A stretch of DNA of 64,000 nucleotides, taken from Homarus americanus (Eukaryota > Arthropoda > Malacostraca > Decapoda > Nephropidae). The notes beneath the pieces are model-generated. The model made no database searches and was not told the DNA's origin. It was given only the letters and a program-made list of their open reading frames with translations. The position numbers and the translations under genes were made by a program. The stretch spans positions 434,001 through 498,000 of the forward strand of contig NW_024725521.1 of the NCBI RefSeq assembly GCF_018991925.1. The letters are read 5' to 3'. Shown here piece by piece: positions 13,563 through 25,325 of this stretch (within the stretch, counting starts at the first letter, position 1; every line of letters starts with the position of its first letter).

Positions 13563-16500
13563 CTGTTGGAGCATTGCACAATAAAACAGAACTCTCTCAT
13601 GAAGCACTGTCCGAGTTTATTTCAACATTTTGCAACAGTAATTTTACCAAAATGCATCATGATTCATGTTGTATAGTATTTTCATTCAATTAATTGGTTT
13701 ATGCTCAAACTACAGTAAGAATTTTCACAGATCAATGACAGTCTACATTCACATACTAGAATGTCAGATATGAAATAACAATATATATATTTTTAAGCAA
13801 TGCAGCTATGATTAAGTGCAACAACAGTCGTCTGCCTTCACTAAACACAAGGAAAAAAGAATGCACATGGGTCAGTACAAGAATCTGAGTTGTGCTATGT
13901 CACACAATACAGTCATTAGTTACAGTATCAAGAAATTTCCAGCCCCAAAAAACTTGTCCTCTGTTAACAGTTTCCATATGTATACTTTATATGTTGCATA
14001 CAGCATACAAGTTGAGATTATGGCTATGAATGTGTGGGGATTTCTAATACAGTAGTTATTTTATCTCTTTCCTGTCACTTTTTCACCTGTTATGCACAAC
14101 TCTTGCTAAGGTTTGTGTACCCATTAAGTTATGATGGCAGACACTGTACATATTTTTGCATTGGTATTAAAGTACAGTACAGTACAGTACAGTATTGAAA
14201 ACTTTAGTGATGCTATGAAAATACAAACTACATTGTCTTATGTATATACTGTACATAATATAAATGGAAGATGCATTGGGCTTAAAAATTACAAAGACCA
14301 ATTTATGAGAGGAAAACTCTATGAGCAAAACAAAGCATATGGTGTTATGTCAAAAATAGACTATAGATAGAAAGTTATGATTTTCAAACAAGAATAGACT
14401 ACTGTACAAACTTTATACTGAACCAATTTTTTTTCTTTATTCTTTGAAATATTTTAACATTTCTAATAAATGTTTACTTTTATCTTATACTGTTTAAGAA
14501 TACAGTAGTGTATTAGTACCATTTCCAATAACTTTCTTAGTTCTATCTAATGTAAGCTTATTGACACAATCATGTTTTTTGCTCAAACATTTACAGAAAT
14601 ATTAATTATAAAAAATATTAACAAAGCTTAATGATTCAGTGTTTTCTAAAAGAGACAAAATTTAGAAAAGTGGTTCAAAGTAACCAAGAACTAAATACCA
14701 GTAAACACTATGACCTACTACTGTATCACATCACTCACTTTGAAAACTGAAAGACGTCGAAGACAAACTTTTCCATCTTGATGCCATTTGGTTTCTCTGG
14801 CTTGACACTCTTACCATCAGCAGTTACCATCGCGATCTTCTTCTTAGCCACATGATGGTGCATGCTTGCCTCGTAGTCACTATAAGGATACACTTATTAC
14901 TTGCAGGAATCACATGGGGTGCTGAACATTAACAGGCATTCCTATCATCTAGAAAGTTATAGATAGAACTTTTGGAGAAATAAAATAGTTGTGTAAAAAA
15001 CACAAGATGTTAATGGATATGCTGCTTCATGAAATATATAAAAATTAAATTTTATATCAGGAGCGCGTCAATTTTTACAATTACTCGTATTTACATTATA
15101 CAGTTTGGTTCTTTAGTGATGAAAAGCTTAAAGATTTTATGAAGATATTAGCTACACAATTTTATATACACAACTGAATATCTCAAAACTGTAAGGAGAT
15201 AAAGTGCTTTGATATATAATACCTGCACAGTATTGTTTTTTAACAAATAAATGTCCACATCTCACTCTGAGTACCACTGTCGGAAATTATCCTTACAAAT
15301 TAAAAAAATAATCCTGCAGTAAAGAGAAGCACAATTTTAACAGCAGGAACACCAATAATAAAAAATTGCTTTTCTACTTAAACCAACCAATGAACACACA
15401 CAAACATATACACTACCCTTTATGTGTATACAGTATTGTACTGTGTACAGTATATCATCACCGTTTTACTAACGTAAAATGGGGATGACGATATACTGTA
15501 TATACGTATACAATACCCTGTCACAGTACTATACAGTAGTACAGTATATATAGTGTTACAAGACTTCTATGCATCTCGTGAATGAGGTATTACCTGTACA
15601 ATACAGTCAACAAGTGGTAAATAAATTTAGCAATTCTTTGATATGTTGATATTTGCTTCATCTCTTATACTGTACTGGTATGTATTTAAATAAAAAAAAT
15701 CTCAGTGTGTCCCTTGGCCAACACCCTCAATATCCAAAGTTTCACTAATATTAGTTCATCACCTTTAGAGATGGCTCAGTAAAATACAGCAAAGAAGAAT
15801 GAACTAACTGCAAGAGCTTCCATTCTGGTAACTGTTAACATATTTCAAATAAAATTATTCTTATAACAGTCATCAGACTATAATTTTCCATTATGGGGAT
15901 GATTTGCTGGACACATGGAATGTGCCTGCCTGGGCATAACTATGAAATGCTGCCTTGGTTTTCAATTTAATATCACAGATGTACCTGTACCTTATATAAC
16001 TTGGCTAGCAATAATCATCACATTTAAGTCTATCAGGTTGAGATAAAAAGGATAGCTGAGGGCTGAAAATATGGAAATACTGTATTATGTTTCTACATAA
16101 AGCATTTGTATATTACTGTATATCAAACAGTGTTTACAAGCATTCCATTGAAGGGTAATAAAATATCTTAACATTACTAGGAGCTCTTACCAAAGAAAAA
16201 ATGGCAAACAAAAATGAAGAAGGATTTAACAGCAAAGGTTACTAAGAAAGCAGACTTATCAATGACTGTTTGTTAGAGTAAATACACAAATTAATGAAAC
16301 TTTAACACTTTAGTAACACACACAATACAGTAACTACTTTTACACTCACTGCAACCACACTATCACTATTACTTACGACATCATCAAGCGTAGATCATGC
16401 TATAACTGTACTTGACTTTCTGACATTGGTACCTAGGCTAAGTACACTGGAGTGATGATCTCTACTCATGCCCTAGCTGTGACATGTCTATAAGTTCTGT

Positions 16501-19500
16501 AGTCTATCCTCTCCACATGTTACACAAGCTTATCTTAGTTCTAGCTTTTGTTTTCAATACACTGTAATTTATACTTTTATTTTGGCAGTAAGTTTAAAAA
16601 TTACATGATGAAACCTACTTGAGTGGATAGCACTGTGCTGTATATCATACAATAAAACATTAACTTATAGACTGGAACATACCGGTATGTAATGTAAACT
16701 GTACTGAGCTGTTCAACTCCCAAATAAAGTACAGAATACTATACTGTACTTTGAAGGTACAGTATTGTGGTTGATATCTACCTGTCCACCCAAGACTTAA
16801 AACTAAATCAGCATTACAATGGATATCTGTAGAACCATTACCATGCAATTATACTGTATTAGTATTTTAATATTGGTTAGAAATAATAAATTGTACTGTT
16901 TCAACTAAATATCAGTGTAAATAGAAGCACGCTCATAAGCGATTCATTGCCACTTGATCAAAATATCACAATATTCTTTAACTAACACAGGCTTTGAATA
17001 TTAAAAATTTTAAGGGAATAACTAAAATATTCTGTCAAAGATTAACTGTTTTGGGCAAAAAAAAAAAAGGCTATGGTATAATACTACTCTCAGGTTTAAT
17101 AATTTTAGATTAAATGAAAAAAGATACCCGGTATACAAATCTTACTGTGTGTCAAATTGTATCTATCTATCAAACATGTCTTACTGTCTTCATTCCTCTC
17201 CCAATTTTGTGTTGGACATATCAAAAGAAATGGAAACCTCAAGACAGGCAGGAAATGTAAGAGAATGATGATATACGTTAGTAAGTGTAGAAAGCGACAG
17301 AAAAAGAGCTTAAAAAACAAGTAGGAACACTCTATACACACAAACATGCTCCTCAAATTCTTGACTACATACAAGTCTGAGCCCAACACACCACTCTCTA
17401 CCACTCTCACACAACTCTAACACTGGTACCACGCTTCAGTACTTACCCACTGGACATGCAAAAATTGTAAGAGAAAAGTATTAGTAATCAGTACCTCCAC
17501 CTTAATGTTAATCCTATACTACAGTATTTATATTCTAGGAAGTATAAACACTTAATTATAGCATGGCAAGTGTAATATGATTCTCATGTAACATGTGACA
17601 TTTTCTCATATAGAAAGAGCCAATGCAGGTTTCTTTCACCCTGTCAGTTTGATGTTAAGTCACATCTGCCAAAATTTTTCACCCAGCTGTCTGACCAAGG
17701 CTGTCATGAAAAATTGCCCTGTGTTAAAACACAGGCCAAAAGACTTGTGTGATGATGAGCTAACCACTCCATAATATTACACCATAATAAATGTAGAATA
17801 CAATGCACTATACCCATACAAGTCTCTAGTAATAAACAGAAGAAAAAGAGAATCTAAGATCCCTTGTATAAGCAAATATTTAATAAGAAGTCAGTAGGGT
17901 CGGGATATATTGTAACTTTATATAACGATTTTTTTATATCGCGGCTACCAAAATTATCAGAATTTTCCTATATACTGTATATAGCGATAATATTTTTTTA
18001 TTTCGAGAGGGAAATCGGGCAGGAAATATTTCAAATGTACCGCCATGGCAAACAAATGCGTTATTTGCTCACCAGAGGCCCCACCGTCGCTGCTCACTCA
18101 CACATTCACGCTCGCCCGCTCAGTCTTTCTGAGTGAGTGACAAGAAAGCATGCGACTCTGCTGCAGATTACGACTTCTAAGGTGAGTGGAAATGGGTTGC
18201 TAGTGACGTGAAAAGTGAAGTGAGGATAATGAAAAGCTTAATGGAAATGATTTAATACTGTAACTAAAATTTTTGGTTTGTTCATTTACGATTGTTCAGT
18301 GAGGGTGGCAGTGTGCCTTCTGTTGTTCTCAGGATGGCGCATCAACTGCCGAGTCTGGTGCAGATTCAAATTTCTAAAGTGAGTGTAAATGGGTTGCTAG
18401 TGATGTGAAAAGTGAAGTGAACATAATGGAAAGCTTAATGGAAAAGATTTTATATTGTCAGTAATATTTTTGGTGTTCATTTATGTAGGTGTGGGATTGT
18501 CAAGTGAGGGTGGCAGTGTGGCGTCTGCTGCCGAATCTGGTGTTCCCAAGATGGTGCGTCAGCTGCCGAGTCTGGTGTTCTTTAATATTGATAATGAAAT
18601 AGCCTGTTGTTCCCGAGTCTAGTGTTCATTGGTGCCTTAGTTAGTAAGAAAATGAACTCATTAAGTCAAGTTTAGTCACCTTTTTTGGCCTCCAGAACCT
18701 AACTCTATTTTCCCCATTGATTACATGTAATTATATACGTATCGTGATTTAGTATACTGTATAGCGAACATCGTTGGACCCTATCTCGCGATATATCCTG
18801 ACCCTACTGTATTGAAAAACAGTACATATTCCCAAACCAGTTATTGTCCAAAATTGTTTAGTTCATTCTAAACTAACTCAAAATAAAGATTAACACCTGG
18901 ATTTAAAATAAATCTATTTACAGAGCTCGACACTTATATGTATCACTTTACATGCCCGAGTTTACTTCAGAATTTCACCTCAAATACTTATATAATATAC
19001 CTGTATTACTAAAGTTTCCTGACTAACTAAAACGTAGAAATCAAGACAAAAATTGAGTGGAACCTTATCATGGCAATCATCATTACACTTAAGTATTTCT
19101 GTTCTAACAATTACTTGATAGGTTTAGGTATGGGAAAATATTAAAGTACAGAATATCAAAAAGGATGGTGGGGACAGGTGGGATGGATGAAGAGAAGGAC
19201 AAGGGCACACCACAGCACCCAAGCTGCTTCACAGTAGGGGCTAAGGAAATACATTTTGTCAAGAGATCCACTCATTTCCCACTAAATAACAAAGAATATA
19301 ATGACCCAATATATCACGTTTACTGTAGTATTATGTATAAATGCCTCATTCAAATTAAACTTGATTACAAATACAGTACAGTATATCCAAAAAATTTGCT
19401 GAAATGTAATTGGTTTGCATTTACACTTCACTGTTAGTCCTCTTCAAAATCCTGTTCCAATCACCTCATCCTTGTCTATTATAATCCTGTCAAGTTTCAC

Positions 19501-22500
19501 TTGGTCATTAACTTTCTCAAACAATAATTATGTTTTTAATGAATGAAGGTCCGTCACTTAATCATATAGAAAACCAATCATATCAATGTGACACTAAAAT
19601 ATTCATCCTCCTGTATTAAGAAATTTTCACATTACGCATTAAAAATGTTCATCCATCAATCCATAACGTTCCTCCTCAAGTCCTATTCAAACATTTCTCA
19701 TACATACAAAGTAAAGTACCTGCATGGTGATTATGAAACAACTAACAATGAGACAAAGCATGAAGGAAAATGTTAAAGATACTTACTATACAACTTTTTT
19801 GAGAAACTCTGTGGTGAAGTAGTGGTTGCATATGTTACCAGCAGAGAATGTGAGTCTCCCATCAGGGTTTCGTTTTTGAGCAGTCTTGAGGGTGATCTCA
19901 CTGTACTCCACCACTTGATAGATCCCATCTACCTTGCACACCACACCTGAAGTGAAGATGAAGACTCTTTTTGGGATGTGTCCTTCAAGTGGACTATAAA
20001 CATGACAGTAAACACAGTCAGAGCATCACTTTTTACATTACACTATGGCAGTAAACACGCAGATTTACTCACTGTACAGTACAACAAAGATCTTTCAAGT
20101 ACTACTGTACAGAGTATAAAACTGCTTTCAGTGACTGTAGCCTGAAAAATCATCAACATTCCTTTCACATAACCACATCTGAGACCTTGGTGCAGCATGT
20201 CTACATACAGCACCAAGTTTGAGTTACTGTATTATGAACATCCCTACAAGACACAAGCAAACTGTGACTTACCAACAGCCTCTGTTGGGAAAGCTTTCTC
20301 TACAACTTTGGCTCCACTGTCTGCTCCTTTAGAGAGACAGTAACCAATGAAGATTGGATCTGCCATCTTGACTAGAATATTGTCTACACAATATACATGC
20401 ACGTATTTGATTCCACGGCGCTCCATATCTTCCAGAACATTCTTCTCCTGCATGTGAAAACAGGAAAAGTGATTATTCTCAGGTTTCTTAATTTAACAAG
20501 TTCTAAATCATTCTCGAATTCAAGAGCTAAGATACATAAGGCTATCTGATGAAGAATATGATGCCAAAGGGACAAGGCTCTACAAAATTTAGCACAACAA
20601 TACAGTACAGTACTACAGTATTTCATTTTCTAATATCCTTTCTAATAAAATCAAATAAATATCCTAAAACTTAAGAAAAAGTTTTAAACCAAAATGGTGA
20701 TTTTATAAATCACTAACCCTGAGTGCCCTGTAGAGCCCACCGTTGCCATCAGGAGCACGGGCCACCTTATTTTGTGATTCCAAGATGATCTTGCCGTCAA
20801 AGGTAAAGCAAGGTAACATTCCCTGCTCAAATACCACCAGGTTTTCTTTCTCCAATCCAAAGTAATGATTACGAGCAAAGAAATCCATGGTGGGCTCCTT
20901 TGTATGCTCGGAAGTCATGATGTACCACGGAATGTTTCCACACTGAAACAAAATACAACATAAGTTAACTTTCATTCAAGAATTAGAGATACTACAGAAT
21001 TGTATCAATATTTCCAACAGATAAAATAATAATGCATTATTCAGAGACACACCAAAGAATTCATAAAACCATGCCTCTATATGTGGAGGTACAGGTATAG
21101 TACTGTACCTTGCCATATTTATCCTTTGCCAGACGCTGTAGCCGCAATAATCTCTCAGCCTGAAGCTGGTACAAAGTCTTCCCAGATGGTAATTTGACAT
21201 TATACATGCCCTTAGGATAATCAACACCAAGTCTAGTTCCCTGTCCACCAGCCAGCAGCAGCACTCCCACATGACCTTCACTTACCTCATGCAGACCTGC
21301 AAATACACAAATTTAATTTTGTCAATTCTGGATTTACACTTATCATGACCCGTTATTTGCTCACATTATGTATTTAACTATAAGGTTCTCTTTGGATCCT
21401 AGTCCAAAAAACATGGGTTTAGTTATGTGAGAGATGAGGTGCTGTTGGGTTCGTGCAGAGCCAACCATTCACCACATCAAAGTCTCAGGTTAAGCCAACT
21501 CCTCTCATTAGCAAGCTGCCATCCCATAAATTGCGGGAAACAAAGTAAATGATTTTAGCTTTTAGTTTATCTGTTAATAACAAATGTACAATATTCCTTT
21601 TACACTAAGAAGATTATTTTTATTTAACATCTGGAACCAATTTCTGAAACTTCAAACTAAACAAATACACAATACAGTATTGTAAATACTAAAAATATAA
21701 AGAATAGACTTGTTCACTAACCTGCCTCCTCATAATCATTGATCTTCTCCAGTGGGGTGCGAGTGACAGATCCATGCATCTCAGCAGGGATGGGCTGCAT
21801 TCTCTCATCAAGTTTTGTCTGCTCCTCATTCAGTGATGCTACAGTTCTCTTGTAGTATCCACACACTTCTTTGAAGTCCAGGCTGTGAGAAAAAGTTACA
21901 GTATAACACAACAGACATTATCCAAAATAACTCGCATTATAATGACAATTAAAAAAAGATGAAAATTAGTATAATTTATGAGAAAAACACACCCAGTTAT
22001 CACTAAGCAATTTTAATATGAAAAAAGTCTTCTAAAACTCATTAAGATGTACTAACACGTGCAGAATTCATATGAACTTATAAATACAGTACACACATAT
22101 TAAGCACATGTCAGTTCATACTGTCTGGCTAATCTGTTATGTCTTCTGCCACTTATTGGGTACAAGGGCCAGTAAACTCATCACCCAATACTAAATAATT
22201 GTTATAATAAGAAAGTTTGCAGCACGTTTTATATAAAGTTTAATTCTGGAGTAAAGAAATGCAGTGAATTACTGTAATATAATTTGAAATACAGTACAGA
22301 ACAGTTATACAATATGCCTTAAAATTAAATATCAGGTGTTCCTGGGCAGTGATTCACAACAAACATGAGAGAGGAAAATGAGTGGAAAGCTCATGAGATA
22401 CACACCTATTCTACTGACCAGTTAAAAAGCAGTACTGCACTGTACAGTATAGTATTCATACTGTATTATATACTTGTACATAAACAAGGCTTCAAGTGTC

Positions 22501-23542
22501 TGGAGAAAACATTCGTCAGCAGACATTGATAAAATACTAAGATATCCAGTAGCTGTAATACTGTACTATATATTTTTATGCTTTCTGAATAAACATCTTA
22601 CAGGAAAAAGAATGTTCTGTACCTAAGTCAGTCATGATGATGAACAAAAAAACTACTATATACCCTACATGTACTGCACTGTAGATGTGCTTTTGTTTTG
22701 CACCAGGGGGAATGTACTACAGCATTGTAAAATGTGATGCTACCACTTATTGTGCATCGCCATGACAGTAAGTAACTTGGGTTTTGAAACGTAAAAGAAA
22801 TTTAATATTTAATAACTCCAAAAAAACATGACATGCATTATAGATAAAACTGTATTCTACTGACAACTGAGTGTGTAGATGTAGAAGCTGGCACATGAGG
22901 AAAACAGGAAACAGTGAGAGTAGGTGAGGATCAGTGAGGGTAGGTGAGGCTCAGTGAGGGTAGGTGAGGATCAGCGAGGGTAGGTGAGGATCAGCGAGGG
23001 TAGGTGAGGATCAGTGAGGGTAGGTGAGGATCAGTGAGGGTAAGTCAGGATCAGTGAGGATCAGTAAGAGTAAGTGAGGATCAGTGAGGGTAAGTCAGGA
23101 TCAGTGAGGATCAGTAAGGGTAAGTGAGGATCAGTGAGGGGAAGTGAGGATCAGTGAGGATCAGTGAGGGTAAGTGAGGATCAGTGAGGGTAAGTCAGGA
23201 TCAGTGAGGATCAGTAAGGGTAAGTGAGGATCAGTGAGGGGAAGTGAGGATCAGTGAGGGTAAGTGAGGATCAGTGAGGGTAAGTGAGGATCAGTGAGGG
23301 GAAGTGAGGATCAGTGAGGGTAAGTGAGGATCAGTGAGGGTAAGTGAGGGTCAGTGAAAACAACCAATATTGTGGAGAATATATGAGAGAGAGAGAGAGA
23401 GGGGGGGGAGGGACAGGACGTACCCATTGAGGTCGTTGTATAGCGTCCTCTTCTGGCCCTCAGTGAGCACCTCCCAGAACTGCAGAAGGTGTTCCTGGCC
23501 GTGGGCGGTGAGGCGCTGGCGGAGTTGAGCCAAGTCCATCAT
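13377..23542 (-). CDS. UAP1: UDP-N-acetylglucosamine pyrophosphorylase (UAP1/mummy), 8 exons, 3' end missing
   Basis: This cytosolic enzyme makes UDP-GlcNAc and PPi from UTP and GlcNAc-1-phosphate. It is the last step of the hexosamine pathway and supplies chitin synthase, N-glycosylation, GPI anchors and O-GlcNAc. I join 23542-23424, 21882-21722, 21296-21109, 20942-20718, 20447-20273, 19946-19787, 14879-14739 and 13562-13377; all junctions are AG/GT and in phase, giving 1355 nt (451 codons plus 2 nt). Visible motifs are the UTP-binding loop [10 protein letters not shown] (about 109-117), PDGNGG (220-225), VYCVDN with D253, VVEYSE with E303, SAGN with N327, FVF (381-383) and DEFAPLK with K407. 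From recalled human AGX numbering these are the uridine- and sugar-contacting residues at the same positions. The conserved C-terminal block (about 50 residues, CEISPL/SYAGEG type) was not found, so the model is partial. Family call is near certain; the exact start (first or second of two tandem ATGs) is not. Confidence 0.97.
13563..14738 (-). other. UAP1 intron 7
   Basis: This is a 1.18-kb AT-rich intron. It contains a small (GTACA)n run at about 14171-14193 and no other recognisable feature. Confidence 0.9.
14739..14879 (-). CDS. UAP1: UAP1 coding exon 7
   Basis: It lies 4.9 kb downstream of exon 6, with acceptor gtatccttatag and donor TCAAA|GTGAGT. It encodes residues about 344-389: [29 protein letters not shown] and [17 protein letters not shown] is one of the most conserved UAP blocks and contains F381 and F383. 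Phase is 2 to 2. Confidence 0.96.
15433..15516. repeat. Imperfect hairpin
   Basis: The left arm contains CAGTATATCATCACCGTTTT and the right arm the near-complement of it (AAAATGGGGATGACGATATA), with a 4-bp loop TAAC at 15470-15473. It could be a tiny foldback element; the loop is too short for a typical microRNA precursor. Confidence 0.6.
17892..18809. mobile_element. Non-autonomous DNA transposon, 0.92 kb, with internal duplication
   Basis: The ends are inverted repeats: left CAGTAGGGTCGGGATATAT and right, read in reverse, CAGTAGGGTCAGGATATAT. Subterminal TATATCGCG motifs occur on both sides. Inside, a unit of about 197 bp is duplicated in tandem (copies start near 18182 and 18379, both with GGGTTGCTAGTGA and GTGAAAAGTGAAGTGA) and a partial third copy follows. 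No transposase was seen. The end sequence resembles pogo/Tigger-type elements, but a clean TA duplication is visible only on the right. Confidence 0.75.
19787..19946 (-). CDS. UAP1: UAP1 coding exon 6
   Basis: The acceptor is catcttcacttcag and the donor is GTATA|GTAAGT. It encodes residues about 291-342: [22 protein letters not shown] and [15 protein letters not shown]303 and N327 match family residues that hold GlcNAc. Phase is 1 in and 2 out. An upstream AG (tttatag) near 19993 gives an out-of-register start and was not used. Confidence 0.96.
19947..20272 (-). other. UAP1 intron 5
   Basis: This is a 326-bp AT-rich intron with nothing recognisable inside. It is bounded by the GTAAGT donor of exon 5 and the CTTCAG acceptor of exon 6. 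Confidence 0.9.
20273..20447 (-). CDS. UAP1: UAP1 coding exon 5
   Basis: The acceptor is ttttcacatgcag and the donor is GTTG|GTAAGT. It encodes residues about 232-289 with [10 protein letters not shown] (D253), [18 protein letters not shown] and PTEAV. Phase is 0 in and 1 out, so Gly290, a sugar-binding residue, is split across the junction to exon 6. Confidence 0.97.
20718..20942 (-). CDS. UAP1: UAP1 coding exon 4
   Basis: It is a 225-nt exon of exactly 75 codons, phase 0 to 0, with acceptor tattttgtttcag and donor CTCAGG|GTTAGT. It encodes residues about 157-231, from [17 protein letters not shown] to [31 protein letters not shown] and PDGNGG are diagnostic UAP blocks; Q196, G222 and N223 correspond to uridine-contacting residues. 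Confidence 0.97.
21109..21296 (-). CDS. UAP1: UAP1 coding exon 3 (UTP-binding loop)
   Basis: The acceptor is ttgtgtatttgcag and the donor is GGCAAG|GTACAG. It encodes residues about 95-156 and holds the signature loop [18 protein letters not shown] followed by [19 protein letters not shown], which binds the uridine and phosphates of UTP. Phase is 1 in and 0 out. An in-frame GTAAGT lies within the first 15 nt (the GAG GTA AGT codons), but using it would destroy the conserved loop. Confidence 0.97.
21297..21721 (-). other. UAP1 intron 2
   Basis: This is a 425-bp intron. A non-AT-rich stretch at about 21420-21535 stands out but shows no recognisable gene or repeat. Confidence 0.9.
21722..21882 (-). 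CDS. UAP1: UAP1 coding exon 2
   Basis: The acceptor is tttttctcacag and the donor is GGCAG|GTTAGT. It encodes residues about 41-93, from [12 protein letters not shown] to NDYEEA. This is the variable N-terminal region that precedes the nucleotide-binding loop; it carries the RMQPIP motif seen in the family. Phase is 2 in and 1 out. Confidence 0.93.
21883..23423 (-). other. UAP1 intron 1
   Basis: The 1.5-kb intron runs from GTACGT to TTTCTCACAG. Its 5' third is filled by a minisatellite (22911-23357), with a short GA and poly-G run beside exon 1 (about 23383-23410). The rest is AT-rich with scattered TACTGTA motifs; no further exon was seen. Confidence 0.9.
22911..23357. repeat. Minisatellite, 10/20-bp unit, in UAP1 intron 1
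   Basis: Units alternate between GTGAGGGTAR and GTGAGGATCA, giving a 20-bp dimer with variants such as GTCAGGATCA and GTGAGGGGAA. It spans about 450 bp. Confidence 0.95.
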
Positions 23543-23548
23543 GATGAT
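23424..23548 (-). CDS. UAP1: UAP1 coding exon 1 (start codon exon)
   Basis: The exon opens after a possible acceptor (tttggtcctccag) with six bases of leader, then two tandem ATGs at 23542 and 23539. The start reads [20 protein letters not shown], matching the family N-terminus, in which a short helix precedes GQEHLL.FW. The exon ends after AATGG with donor GTACGT, phase 2, so Gly40 spans the junction. The acceptor-like sequence just before the ATG implies at least one upstream non-coding exon. If that acceptor is not used, the leader would simply continue upstream. Confidence 0.92.
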
Positions 23549-23696
23549 CTGGAGGACCAAACACAATTCTCAATTAATGCTCAAGAATTTCACACCACCT
23601 TAAAACTTTCATCTTATTATATGGGAAATACATTGGCTTTACACCTCCCATTAACCCTTAAAACAGTTCACAAAAATTAACTTAGTGCCTCCATGA

Positions 23697-23735
23697 AAAT
23701 AATAATAATAACAATAATAATAATAATACTAATAC

Positions 23736-23777
<42 letters not shown>
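23697..23777. repeat. (AAT)n microsatellite
   Basis: About 80 bp of AAT with a few ACT/AAC variants. Confidence 0.95.
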
Positions 23778-23778
<1 letters not shown>

Positions 23779-24963
23779 CTGCCACTTCATCACTGAACTA
23801 TTCGCCCTCTCCCCCCCCCACCCCAACCCACAAAAAATCCAATTATGTTCTACGCCATTAACTTCCTGTTGATTAGCAAAGACACGCGTGGTACCTCTAA
23901 TTATAGTACACAGGTGTTTACGTGGAGACAGATGACAAGACACCTGTTAGTGAGGGTGTTATGAGGTATATACACACACACACCTGTCACCACACAACAC
24001 ACCTCCCACACCTGATAAATAATATCTAAGATAAAAATATAACAATAATCATCATTTTCTCTGCATTAAAAATATTAAATAAGGCTTCTGTTCACTAAAG
24101 AAAATAACAACAAAACACTAATAATAATAAGACCGTATAAACCAGCCTGTCATAAATCCTGATAAATAAACCAGACACAATTATACTTCACAGAAAAAAT
24201 ATATATTACGAGTGAGACTACAGTAATGGCACGCCGACCTTGACTATACAGGGGGGGAGAGAGAGGTTGAAACTGACGACCCAGAAAATTTGCATGTCTA
24301 GGGCGAGTCGCGCTCTACTGATGTACTGTACAACTCATTTTGTAAGTCGTATAATTATGAGGCCAACCATGGACTGTTCATCAATAATTCGAGACTTTTG
24401 TTTTACGTTTTTTTTCTTCGATTATTGAGTTCAAATGGCAGAGGAACAAGTATTAGTTATACCTGTGTGTCTATAACAAGTGTAGGTTATAGCAGCGTGT
24501 TTGGCCTAGCTAGTAGAGGGTGAGGGCGGCGTGGTGTGACCTTGCCATCTTCAGATGAAAGTGAGACTACCGTTACATGTGGGTCAGTCTTGTGTGCCAC
24601 CCCCGCCTCACACCTTCTCCTTACATCATCATTATCATATACTTATTATCTCACATACTGCTAACCTACACTTTATTCATACACATACATCTACACCAAC
24701 CCTCCTGGCTAAGTCACACACTCCTCCACACCCGTGTTTGTGTCTAACCTCTCATAATACACGTCCCCTCCCTATCGCTGTTACGGAAACAAATTCTAAG
24801 CCCAGAATTACTTGAAAATAATCTAATACTACAATTATTAATACTTGTGCCAAATATAAATGAAATCTATGCAGTAGTCAACACACTTAATACTGTTGAC
24901 AGATGAACGAACGTGGGTCAAACTTAAGTCTCTTCCGGTAACATGGGGTAGTATAAACACCTG

Positions 24964-24971
24964 TGACGTCA
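24964..24971. promoter_or_regulatory. CRE-like palindrome TGACGTCA
   Basis: A perfect TGACGTCA lies 1.4 kb upstream of the UAP1 start codon, within CTGTGACGTCAGCGAC. It is a CREB/ATF-type site by sequence only. A second copy occurs at 50631-50638. One such octamer per 64 kb is expected by chance. Confidence 0.3.
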
Positions 24972-25234
24972 GCGACACGGTGTAAACAACCAAGGCGAGT
25001 GGACACGTTTATCGTGTGTTATAGCGTTAATTGGTGTTGGCGCCATAAACCTACAGGTATCGCATCCATCACAGCCGCTTTTACTACCTGTACCTGTTCC
25101 TACAGACACAGACGCGTACGCGCGCACTTACACATACACACACACACACACACACGAGAAACTTTATAAAACATAAACGGGACAGAGGAAGTACTGACAC
25201 ACATGACTACTATACTGTTTAAGGCAGCGAAGAC

Positions 25235-25325
25235 TGGTCAATGGGCCCCAGTCTTAATAGACGCCAGCCTAACTTAATGGATCTTATGGTTAGGTTGGGG
25301 TAGCGAATCTTCAGGTAATATCCTA
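25235..25325 (-). repeat. CCTAA-core dispersed repeat, copy 1
   Basis: On the minus strand it reads CTGAAGATTCGCTAC, CCAACCTAACC and then GTCTATTAAGACTGGGGCCC. The same ordered blocks recur at 31.3, 52.7 and 57.6 kb. Confidence 0.5.

Larger units (their letters stand above)
14880..19786 (-). other. UAP1 intron 6
   Basis: The 4.9-kb intron is the longest fully contained one. It holds a short hairpin (15433-15516) and a 0.92-kb terminal-inverted-repeat element (17892-18809). The remaining sequence (15.5-17.9 kb and 18.8-19.8 kb) is AT-rich, dotted with TACTGTA/TACAGTA, and shows no coding homology. Confidence 0.9.
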
